Assembly: GCF_042676385.1 (NCBI RefSeq)
Contig: NZ_JBHTHA010000002.1
Coordinates: forward strand, 1,362,567 to 1,426,566
Direction of reading: 5' to 3'
Source of the DNA: Paenibacillus_E sp042676385
Lineage (GTDB): Bacteria > Bacillota > Bacilli > Paenibacillales > NBRC-103111
Length of the DNA stretch: 64,000 nucleotides
Shown here one piece after another: positions 27,849 to 35,064 of this stretch (position 1 is its first letter; each line of letters starts with the position of its first letter). The translations under genes and the position numbers were made by a program. Under the pieces are notes generated by a model. It had not been told where the DNA came from, searched no databases, and worked only from the letters and a program-made list of their open reading frames with translations.

Positions 27849-28735
27849 CTCCGCTCCTCCCCTTCATAGTAGACCCAACGTCTTGAAGTTCCCATAATGA
27901 CCAGCGTGATGATCAGAATGAACAAGAACAAAATCCAAGATTTTGCCATGGCGAGGCCGAAATGAAAATCCCGAAATGCGGTATTGTACGTATTGAGCAT
28001 AAAGGTAGTGGAAGCGTAATCCGGTCCTCCCTGATTTAACAAGAAGGCTTCGGTAAACATTTGAAAGCTTGAAATCATCTGCATCACCAGCGAAAAAAGA
28101 ATAGCGGGCGAAATCATCGGCAGTGTGATCACGAAAAAAGTGCGGATCATCCCGGCTCCGTCGACCTTAATCGCATCGTATAGATGCTGCGGCACGCCTT
28201 TGAGAGCGGCCAAGAACACAATAACGCCGCTGCCGGAGGCCCACATGCCCATCGTTACGATCATCGGCTTGATCAGCGACGGCTCTTCCAGCCAAGCGAT
28301 CTTTTCCACGCCGAACCAACTCAGTACGGCATTGACGATTCCGGTGTCGGTGGCGAAAATTAACCGCCAGATGACGACGGTGGCAATAACGGGAACGAGG
28401 TAAGGCAAGTAATAGAACGTGCGGAAAAAGGCGATTCCCTTGACATTTAGATTCAATAGATTTGCGACGGCTATTTGGAAAATCACATTGACCGGAACTC
28501 CCACGAATACGAAAAACAAAGTGTTCGTCAAGCTCTTCGTAAAGATAGGATCGTGAAACATCGTATTGAAATTTTGCAAACCAACCCAATTCGGCGCTTG
28601 TATAGCGTTATAATCCGTAAAACTATAGATGAGAGCGGCCGTTGCGGGAATGATGAAGAAGGAAAGAAATCCAATGATCCAAGGCAATATGAATAAGTAA
28701 AATTTGACTTCCTCTCTAAACCTGGATGAAATCAC
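27845..28735 (-). CDS. Carbohydrate ABC transporter permease (MalF-like)
   Basis: Predicted 296-residue permease with six membrane helices, first near FYLFILPWIIGFLSFFIIPA. EAA loop YDAIKVDGAGMIRTFFVITL near 189-208. It uses a GTG start at 28735 with AAAGGAG nine bases upstream. It is the sixth gene of the operon, 34 bases after the dehydrogenase gene. Confidence 0.9.
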   Translation of the reverse strand: MISSRFREEVKFYLFILPWIIGFLSFFIIPATAALIYSFTDYNAIQAPNWVGLQNFNTMFHDPIFTKSLTNTLFFVFVGVPVNVIFQIAVANLLNLNVKGIAFFRTFYYLPYLVPVIATVVIWRLIFATDTGIVNAVLSWFGVEKIAWLEEPSLIKPMIVTMGMWASGSGVIVFLAALKGVPQHLYDAIKVDGAGMIRTFFVITLPMISPAILFSLVMQMISSFQMFTEAFLLNQGGPDYASTTFMLNTYNTAFRDFHFGLAMAKSWILFLFILIITLVIMGTSRRWVYYEGEERR

Positions 28736-28769
28736 TGCTTACAACTCCTTTGTAATACGCTTCAGCTTT

Positions 28770-29909
28770 TCACCACGCAATCTCTTGAAAGGTGGCGGTT
28801 TCAGCGGATTCCGTGGCTTTCAGACACATCAATGCGCTGAGCAATCCCGATGCTAACGTAGAATGCGATTTCGCTTTTCCCAGCACAATGTCGACAAAAT
28901 TGCGGGCAAGCACTTCATCGCCTCCGCCATGGGAATCGTCTTCCGTTTTTATTTCATAGGTCTCCACCCGGGGCGTATGGTGCATATGTACCTTCAAACT
29001 GCCGGTATACCAATCAAATTCCAGCGTGCCTTTGTAGCCGAGCAATCTGGCTCCTCGCAATCCCGCCCCTCTGCGGGCATAGAAATTCTGCGAGTAAGCA
29101 GCGTGCATCCCCGTATCGTAGCGGATCAGTGCACTGCCTGAATCTTCGTTTCCGGTATCCACGGCGAAGCAGCAGTAGGGACCTGTTACCGATTCGGACA
29201 AGTCCGTTCCGAGCCTGACGGTACTGTCCGGACAAGTTTGATTTTCACTGCAATCCGCACATTTTAGCCCAGCTGGTTTATTTCCTTTGAACACTTGCTT
29301 CGATTTCATCGCGCTGACCGCGACCGGTTGATATCCGAGCAAATAGTTCAAGTAATCAAAATCGTGCGTCGCCTTTTGAAGAAACAACCCGCCCGTCTCC
29401 TTCTCATCCCGATACCAGTTGTGGTAGTAAACCCCGCCATAAGGCACGTTGTTGTAAGCCTGAACATGTTCAACGGTGCCCAGTTTACCGGAATCGATAA
29501 TTTCTTTGGCTAGCTGGATCAAAGGCGAGTAGCGCAGCGGAAAGGAAACGACGACTTCCGATTGGGCACGTTCATAAGCTTCCTTCAACCGGTAGAGATC
29601 CCGCATGTTGGTGGCAACCGGCTTCTCCAGAAATAGCGGGAGACCGGCTGCCATCACTTTTATCGCCATCTCCGTATGCAGCGAGCATCTGGTGCCTACC
29701 ATCACGCCGTCCAGCTGTTCCTGATTCAGCATAGCCTCCGGCGTGTCGTAAAAATGAATGGCGCTCGACGTTTCATCGCCAAGCTCATTTTTAATTTCAT
29801 TCACCCGCAAATCCGTTATCGCCGCTATCCGGCAGTCCGGATAAACCCGCTTCACTTGTTCAACCATATGCCTGATCCGAACGCCGAAGCCGATGATTCC
29901 TATTTTCAT
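28770..29909 (-). CDS. Gfo/Idh/MocA-family NAD(P)-dependent dehydrogenase with Cys cluster
   Basis: Predicted 379-residue oxidoreductase. The N-terminal Rossmann fold starts MKIGIIGFG. EKP at 95-97 and the candidate catalytic His182 in KATHDFDYLNYLLG are the family's marks. Members oxidise or reduce sugar hydroxyls, often at C3, or epimerise through keto intermediates. Unusual for the family is a Cys set at 217, 220, 226, 246 and 247 (KCADCSENQTC, then YCCF), a possible zinc or Fe-S site in the C-terminal domain. AGGGGG precedes the ATG. It is the fifth gene of the operon and probably acts on the imported amino sugar together with the second dehydrogenase and the TIM-barrel protein. Confidence 0.87.
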   Translation of the reverse strand: MKIGIIGFGVRIRHMVEQVKRVYPDCRIAAITDLRVNEIKNELGDETSSAIHFYDTPEAMLNQEQLDGVMVGTRCSLHTEMAIKVMAAGLPLFLEKPVATNMRDLYRLKEAYERAQSEVVVSFPLRYSPLIQLAKEIIDSGKLGTVEHVQAYNNVPYGGVYYHNWYRDEKETGGLFLQKATHDFDYLNYLLGYQPVAVSAMKSKQVFKGNKPAGLKCADCSENQTCPDSTVRLGTDLSESVTGPYCCFAVDTGNEDSGSALIRYDTGMHAAYSQNFYARRGAGLRGARLLGYKGTLEFDWYTGSLKVHMHHTPRVETYEIKTEDDSHGGGDEVLARNFVDIVLGKAKSHSTLASGLLSALMCLKATESAETATFQEIAW

Positions 29910-29949
29910 CGTTTAACCCCCTAACGTTTTCAGGTTAACAGCAGCCATA

Positions 29950-30900
29950 TTAGTTGCACTCCGCTTCAAGTGGCCCTGCCAGTTCTTGCAAATAGAACAG
30001 CTTTCCGGCCATCGTGGGCATGAATGTGGACGGCAGCCACATATCCGGTCCATGGCGAAGCGTGGTCCATAATGGCATGCCCTGCCACTGCATCCCTCTG
30101 TCAAAGGCCCCGTCGCATCCGCCGATGATACGGTCCGATTGGAGGAATAGCGCGGGACCGATCGTATTGGCTCTGCACGGCACGAGCATCGTTCTGCTCT
30201 TGAAACTAGTGATCGCGTTCTGTTCGATGGTAAGCGGATGTAGTTTGGCGCCGATCCGGTAGGCCTGCTGTTTCCAATCCTCAATCCCCTCAAACTCCTC
30301 GGCGAAATGCGGCTCCCAGAAGGCAATATGAAGCATTCTGCCGATACCGAATACGGTAATCAGCTCGGCGCCATCCGCCTTCAGGGCATTGATTTTTTCG
30401 ACATACGTGGGTAGATTATGCTTGGTAGCAAAATTTCTCTGCTCCACAGGCACCGTTAACGCGCCTAAAGGACCGTAGAAACTTTGTTCCATCGCATATT
30501 GGAAGGATCCCTTGTTTGTAGGCTCCAGCGTATTCCCTTCCGCATCGCTCCATTCATCCATGTTGAATCCGCTTACATGGGCGCAATCGATACCCCACGC
30601 TTGCAGGAAATAGACCGTCCATTTATACATGCCCATCGGTCCAACCGGCAAAATGACGGCCAACTTTTTACCTTCTTCTTTCGTTCTTCGTATTTCCAAA
30701 GCGATTTCATGTCCAAGCATCATATCGAAGTCATGCACATTCGCACAAGCAACCGGCTGGAAGTCATCGTGCCAGAACGGTTGTCTTTCCCCGATCGCCT
30801 CCGGAGGCAAAGCGCAGCATTGATCGATCTTGGCTAAATCCCAACCTTTCGGATAAAAACCTTCCAACAAAGATCCTCGTACCGTATCCAAGAAATCCAT
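29950..30900 (-). CDS. NagB-like protein with altered active site
   Basis: Predicted 316-residue protein related to glucosamine-6-phosphate deaminase/isomerase (NagB, about 245-265 residues) but longer at the N-terminus. FNMDEW at 112-117 keeps the catalytic Asp equivalent to E. coli Asp72. GIGRMLHIAFWEP at 185-197 corresponds to GVGNDGHIAFNEP: His191 and Glu196 are kept, but the position of Asp141 is Met189. The phosphate loop TGGTP is replaced by VGPMG (86-90). I infer a changed reaction or a non-phosphorylated substrate. It sits between PIG-L deacetylase and dehydrogenase genes, and no sugar kinase is in the operon. It could be a deaminase for galactosamine or a keto derivative, or an isomerase. 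Confidence 0.75.
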   Translation of the reverse strand: MDFLDTVRGSLLEGFYPKGWDLAKIDQCCALPPEAIGERQPFWHDDFQPVACANVHDFDMMLGHEIALEIRRTKEEGKKLAVILPVGPMGMYKWTVYFLQAWGIDCAHVSGFNMDEWSDAEGNTLEPTNKGSFQYAMEQSFYGPLGALTVPVEQRNFATKHNLPTYVEKINALKADGAELITVFGIGRMLHIAFWEPHFAEEFEGIEDWKQQAYRIGAKLHPLTIEQNAITSFKSRTMLVPCRANTIGPALFLQSDRIIGGCDGAFDRGMQWQGMPLWTTLRHGPDMWLPSTFMPTMAGKLFYLQELAGPLEAECN

Positions 30901-30934
30901 TCTCTTCTCATTCCTTTCTAAATATCGCCTTCAC

Positions 30935-31669
30935 TTATGGAAGCAACCGGCTCGTCGTTACTCTCGGCCAAATCAGGCACTGCGTAAAGCCTTCCGCGTA
31001 CGCTTTACCGCACTGCAATCCACGAAATTTGGACACGGTGCGTACAAAATCGATAAAATCAATGCCGTCATGCTCAAACAACCAATTGATCTGACTCTGA
31101 TGACACTCATTCATTTTCAGCTTCGTTTCAATGAACTCGGAAACATCTACATACTCGGTCGGTACAAAGCCAACCCCAGCAAGTGTATCCATATAATAAA
31201 GAGGCGCTACTAAGGAATGAGCCTCATGATTGCCTGACGTTCGGTAGTAGGGAACGGTAGCAGCGAAGCTGGCGTCAAAGACCGCTTTGGACACCTCCAT
31301 ATGATCCTTCATGTAGTCTTCCGGCGCATGGGTGATGATATAATCCGGCTTCGTTTCCCGAATCACGTCGACCAGTTTGCCTATCAATTCATCGTTATCC
31401 GCTTTTACCGATAAATCAGGGACATCCAAACTGACTACCTGCGCTCCGATTAATGCGCCTGCGGATTGCGCTTCTTGCGCACGGATTAATCTCAATTCAT
31501 CTGACGAAATAACGACATGCCCTTTATCTCCGTTAGCCACATGAACCATGGTTACATGGTGTCCTTGTGAGGCTAACTTGGCAAGCGTTCCCCCGCAGCC
31601 AATTTCCAGATCATCCGGATGGCAGCCTATAGCGAGTACGTTCATTTTGCGCTCTGCAACCATGTCCAT
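30935..31669 (-). CDS. PIG-L/LmbE-family zinc deacetylase
   Basis: Predicted 244-residue cytoplasmic deacetylase. The signature HPDD at 17-20 (in AIGCHPDDLEIGCGGTLAK) supplies zinc ligands and the general base; His123 in KDHMEVSKAV is the third ligand. Known members remove N-acetyl groups from GlcNAc conjugates (GlcNAc-PI, GlcNAc-malate, GlcNAc-inositol). In this operon it could deacetylate imported GalNAc residues so that the sugar enters the route as galactosamine (inference). GGAGG lies eight bases before the ATG at 31669. The gene begins three bases after the upstream dehydrogenase gene ends. Confidence 0.88.
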   Translation of the reverse strand: MDMVAERKMNVLAIGCHPDDLEIGCGGTLAKLASQGHHVTMVHVANGDKGHVVISSDELRLIRAQEAQSAGALIGAQVVSLDVPDLSVKADNDELIGKLVDVIRETKPDYIITHAPEDYMKDHMEVSKAVFDASFAATVPYYRTSGNHEAHSLVAPLYYMDTLAGVGFVPTEYVDVSEFIETKLKMNECHQSQINWLFEHDGIDFIDFVRTVSKFRGLQCGKAYAEGFTQCLIWPRVTTSRLLP

Positions 31670-31672
31670 TCG

Positions 31673-32680
31673 TTATTCCTCCGCAGCTGCAATTGCCCGC
31701 AGTGTCAGCATCAGCGATTGGCAGCCATCTTCAAGCGTTGCCTGCTCAATTTCGCGATCTCCGCTTAAGCAGCTTAAGAAATAGCTCAACTCATTGTAAT
31801 ACCCGCCAAGACTGGAAATATTACCGCTGCTTTCCGATCCGATTTCCCCCAAATCCGAATCTAATACGACTTCGATGATCTTGCCGCTGTCCTCAAAAAT
31901 CCGTAAGGAAGGAACCGCATTGGAGTTGAACTCGGCGACCGCTTGCTCGAATTTCACCCGGTACGTCATTTCAAAGGGGAACTGGGTCGGATAATCCCAT
32001 CCGCCTTCCAACGAAATAACGGCATCGCCATAATTATACAGGCTGAAAATGTGCATGTTGGCGCTATGTTTATTGACGACTTCGCTTTTGATATGATCCG
32101 GCTCCCCGAACAAATGTCTAACAAAGTCTACGTCATGGATATGCAGATCCAGTGCTGCAGAGCCGCTTCTCCCCTCATCGTCCAACCACTGATCCCAGGC
32201 CCAGGTCGGTTTCGGGCTGATTCTCCGGAACACGCCGGATATCACCCGGCCATATGTCTGTTCCTTCACCAGCTTCTCGAGCTCTTGATATTCCGGCCAA
32301 AAGCGAATGCAGTGACCGACCATCACCTTCGTTTTCGTCGTTCTCTGCTTTTCAAGCAGCTGCTCCGCTTCCGCCTTCGTCAAGCTAACCGGCTTTTCGA
32401 TGAAAACGTGATGTCCTTTTTCCATCGCTTGCAGCGCAATTTCCGTATGCAAAAAAGTGGGCAAACAGATATCCACCACATTCACATCGCCCTGTTCGAT
32501 CAACTCCGAAGCTGACGAGTATACTTTGGCCCCGAACTTCTTGGCGATTTCTCCGGCTTTTTCCTCATTCATATCCGCGACCGCCGTCACTTGGAAATCA
32601 ACTTTCCCTGCTAATGCCTCATAACAGAGACTGTGCATGTTTCCCATAAATCCGGTTCCAATTAAACCTATTTTCAACAT
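31673..32680 (-). CDS. Gfo/Idh/MocA-family NAD(P)-dependent dehydrogenase
   Basis: Predicted 335-residue oxidoreductase starting MLKIGLIGTGFMG (Rossmann glycine motif), with EKP at 95-97 and the candidate catalytic pair Asp178 and His182 in SAALDLHIHDVDF. The family includes inositol, glucose-fructose and 3-keto-sugar-forming dehydrogenases. The ATG at 32680 is chosen over an in-frame ATG at 32737 because it matches the family N-terminus and follows GGAGGG. It starts four bases after the TIM-barrel gene ends, so the two are likely co-translated; paired dehydrogenase and TIM-barrel proteins are known to carry out keto-sugar chemistry on glycosides. Confidence 0.88.
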   Translation of the reverse strand: MLKIGLIGTGFMGNMHSLCYEALAGKVDFQVTAVADMNEEKAGEIAKKFGAKVYSSASELIEQGDVNVVDICLPTFLHTEIALQAMEKGHHVFIEKPVSLTKAEAEQLLEKQRTTKTKVMVGHCIRFWPEYQELEKLVKEQTYGRVISGVFRRISPKPTWAWDQWLDDEGRSGSAALDLHIHDVDFVRHLFGEPDHIKSEVVNKHSANMHIFSLYNYGDAVISLEGGWDYPTQFPFEMTYRVKFEQAVAEFNSNAVPSLRIFEDSGKIIEVVLDSDLGEIGSESSGNISSLGGYYNELSYFLSCLSGDREIEQATLEDGCQSLMLTLRAIAAAEE

Positions 32681-32684
32681 GAGT

Positions 32685-33524
32685 TCACTTCCCTCCGGTC
32701 GTTCTGCCCAAGATCGCATCCATCGATCTCGATGCATTGAATAGGATTTGTTCCGTATAATGCGTATAAGGCGGGATCATTTCAGCGATCACATAACCGT
32801 TGTACCCGATCTCGGTTAGAGCTCCAGTCACAGCAGGATAATCTACATCACCAGCCAGCAGGTCGACGAATCCCGCCAATCCGGCTGCTTCTCTGCGGTA
32901 ATCCTTCAAATGGACTTTCTTGATTCGTTTGTTCAAGATTTTGATCCATTGCTCCGGATAACCGGTCAGCAGGACATTTCCAACATCAAAGTAAGCCCCG
33001 ACATAGCTGGAATTGATTTTGTCCAGAAAATCTTTCATCTCCAGCGGCGACAATAAAAACTTGTTCCAAACGTTCTCGACGCCAATGGCGACCTTATAGC
33101 TTGCGGCAGTTTTGGACAACTTCGCCAAAGCTTCCATGGCGTTATCGTAAGCTTGATCGTAAGTCACCTCAGCATTTACAACGCCAGGCACAACCAATAT
33201 TGTATCCGCTTCCAATTGCGCAGCGACATCCAGTTGTCTTGTAATGATCTCGATCGCCTGATTTCGATTTTGAACGTTGCTGCTTGTTAATTGATACTCC
33301 CAACCGAGTCCTGAGGCCAGACTTGCAATCTCCATACCTGTATGGGTTAAAACTTGTTTAATTTGTTTGATTTCCTGTTCGGTGCTCCCCAAACTTAAAT
33401 CGCCTGTCTTCGATAGCGCCAACTCAATGCCTTCATATCCCGCTTCTTTGGCTAGCGCGATGCATTCCGCTACGGTTCTCCCCTGAGGGAATGACCAATG
33501 ATTAATCCCTTTTTTCAAATTCAT
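32685..33524 (-). CDS. Sugar isomerase/epimerase-family TIM-barrel protein
   Basis: Predicted 279-residue protein of the xylose-isomerase-like/AP-endonuclease-2 superfamily. Barrel strands with probable metal ligands: YEGIELALSKTGD (about 30-42), ADTILVVPGVVNAE (about 101-114), VAIGVENVWNKFLLSP (about 145-160), YVGAYFDVGNVLLTGYP (about 174-190), VHLKDYR and GYVIAEMIPPY. Such proteins serve as epimerases, isomerases or keto-glycoside lyases. It is the first gene of the eight-gene operon, directly downstream of the promoter and operator at 33549-33607. Confidence 0.82.
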   Translation of the reverse strand: MNLKKGINHWSFPQGRTVAECIALAKEAGYEGIELALSKTGDLSLGSTEQEIKQIKQVLTHTGMEIASLASGLGWEYQLTSSNVQNRNQAIEIITRQLDVAAQLEADTILVVPGVVNAEVTYDQAYDNAMEALAKLSKTAASYKVAIGVENVWNKFLLSPLEMKDFLDKINSSYVGAYFDVGNVLLTGYPEQWIKILNKRIKKVHLKDYRREAAGLAGFVDLLAGDVDYPAVTGALTEIGYNGYVIAEMIPPYTHYTEQILFNASRSMDAILGRTTGGK

Positions 33525-33548
33525 CTTCCTCTCATTAAGCTTACGTAA

Positions 33549-33574
33549 GTTAATTAATGTATTTTACTAACTAA
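33549..33574 (-). promoter_or_regulatory. Operator candidate of the operon, shared with the GH114 gene
   Basis: On the minus strand TTAGTTAGTAAAATACATTAATTAAC lies immediately downstream of the -10 box and upstream of the first gene. It matches 38482-38507 at 20 of 26 positions. The halves TTAGTTAGTAAAAT and ATTAATTAACT(T) form an imperfect palindrome, as expected for the ROK repressor encoded next door. Confidence 0.65.
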
Positions 33575-33578
33575 CCTC

Positions 33579-33607
33579 ATACTAACCGAATTGTCAGAAT
33601 AAATCAA
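33579..33607 (-). promoter_or_regulatory. Promoter of the eight-gene operon
   Basis: On the minus strand TTGATT (33602-33607), 17 bases, TAGTAT (33579-33584). The operator candidate begins four bases downstream of the -10 box, the same layout as at the GH114 gene. Confidence 0.5.
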
Positions 33608-33629
33608 TGATTATTTAGAAACAAAAATA

Positions 33630-33653
33630 GATGACCCACTTGTGCGGCCATCC
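33630..33653 (-). terminator. Terminator after the ROK regulator gene
   Basis: On the minus strand GGATGGCC...GGGTCATC forms a hairpin followed by TATTTTTGTTTC, just beyond the ROK stop codon and upstream of the operon promoter. Confidence 0.5.
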
Positions 33654-33661
33654 AATTTGAA

Positions 33662-34903
33662 CTACATATTTGAGCTTCTACGAAACAATTCGTCTGGAGA
33701 TTCGAAAAGTTCTTTCACACACAATGCGCCAGCGCCTATAACATGCGCATGATCCCCCAATTTGGAGAAATCAATCCTTACCCGCTTCGCAGGCGCGGGT
33801 AAGGCCTTTTGACGAACCCTGATCTTAACTTCCTCAAGAAGAGGCTGGCCCAACATTTTCATCTCGCCATGAATATTGATACTGTTCGGGTTGAATATAT
33901 TCACCAAATTGACGATGCCAATTGCCAAAAATTCCCCCAGCTCTTTGATCGCAATTTGCGAAGCCCAGTCATCACCTGCTTGGATCGCTTCGGCAATCAG
34001 TTCCATTTGAACCTCTTTATGGGCCCCTGCTTTACATAGATAATCGGACTGCTCTCTCGTACTTTCCAAGCGCTTGATGACCGCTTCCGTAGAAGCAAAT
34101 AGCTCCCAGCACCCATGGTTGCCGCAATCACACTCAGGACCATGCATATCGATGACGGTATGACCTACTTCGCCAAAGCTGTTATCGGCACCGCGAATTA
34201 ATTGGTGATCAATGATGATCCCCGCACCAATCCCCGCTTCCGTCAACAAATTGATTGCCGTTTCATGATCACCGCCGTCGCCAAACCATTTTTCAGCCAA
34301 GGCTAAATTGTTACATTCGTTGTCGATCCAGATGGGACAATCAAATTTTTGCCGAATCAAAGTCCCAAGCTGAACATTTTCCAGAACATGGATCTTATAG
34401 GATTTTAAGATCGTACCCGTGGCAAATTCAACCAGACCGGGACAACCGATCCCGATGCCTAACGTTCGCAGGCCAATCTGCTCGGATTTCTCCATGAGCA
34501 TCTCAATGTGTTTCTCAATCGCTTCTACGATCTTATCCGATGTATCCTTGCTTTTAATCTTCTCGGAACGATGGAAGAGCACTTCACCCTCCAGGTTCAG
34601 CAAACCGGCTTCAATCGTTTGAACGCCAACATGCAGCGCGACTATACTGCCGCCCATCGGGTTAAAAGCAAACAATTTCGGACGTTTCCCCCCTTGATCG
34701 GTAGATGTCCCCGTGCCGGTTATCTTCACGTAGTTGATTTCGACCAGCTCGTCGACCAGCTTGGAAACCGTAGGCGCGCTGTAACCTAGCTGCTTGGCGA
34801 TCTCCGGCTTTGTCGATTCTTTATGCTGACGGATATATTGAAGGACATTCATTTTGTTGGATTGTTTAATATCAAGTGTTCTAAGGGACGAATGCAGCTG
34901 CAT
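33662..34903 (-). CDS. ROK-family transcriptional repressor (XylR/NagC-like)
   Basis: Predicted 413-residue regulator. Winged helix-turn-helix at about 15-60 (STKPEIAKQLGYSAPTVSKL), then the ROK sugar-kinase-like domain with zinc motif CDCGNHGCWE at 258-267 and the sugar-binding ENV/EVGH region around 244-248 (FGEVGH). The DNA-binding domain marks it as a repressor and not a kinase. GGAG precedes the ATG. It lies between the GH114 gene and the eight-gene operon, all on the minus strand, and both have the same operator-like sequence downstream of their promoters. A galactosamine-type sugar or a derivative is the likely inducer (inference). Confidence 0.9.
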   Translation of the reverse strand: MQLHSSLRTLDIKQSNKMNVLQYIRQHKESTKPEIAKQLGYSAPTVSKLVDELVEINYVKITGTGTSTDQGGKRPKLFAFNPMGGSIVALHVGVQTIEAGLLNLEGEVLFHRSEKIKSKDTSDKIVEAIEKHIEMLMEKSEQIGLRTLGIGIGCPGLVEFATGTILKSYKIHVLENVQLGTLIRQKFDCPIWIDNECNNLALAEKWFGDGGDHETAINLLTEAGIGAGIIIDHQLIRGADNSFGEVGHTVIDMHGPECDCGNHGCWELFASTEAVIKRLESTREQSDYLCKAGAHKEVQMELIAEAIQAGDDWASQIAIKELGEFLAIGIVNLVNIFNPNSINIHGEMKMLGQPLLEEVKIRVRQKALPAPAKRVRIDFSKLGDHAHVIGAGALCVKELFESPDELFRRSSNM

Positions 34904-35008
34904 TCCCGGACAACTCCTATCGGTTTATATGTCTCTTTTGCAGAGTCGGTATCTTTTTTAGACTAACACACCTTTTCAAATATATAAAGGAGCCCCCGCA
35001 GCAAAAGA

Positions 35009-35048
35009 GCCGACATCGCTTGGGCTAAAAAAGCGCGACGATGCCGGC
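35009..35048 (-). terminator. Terminator after the GH114 gene
   Basis: GCCGACATCG (35009-35018) pairs with CGATGCCGGC (35039-35048), with one G-U pair; on the minus strand TCTTTTGC follows. It lies 17 bases beyond the stop codon. Confidence 0.6.
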
Positions 35049-35064
35049 AGTTGAGCTTATCAAA

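Noticed and set aside
33662..34903. The ROK protein as the missing sugar kinase of the operon
   Set aside because: It has an N-terminal winged helix-turn-helix, which marks it as a repressor; ROK kinases lack this domain.
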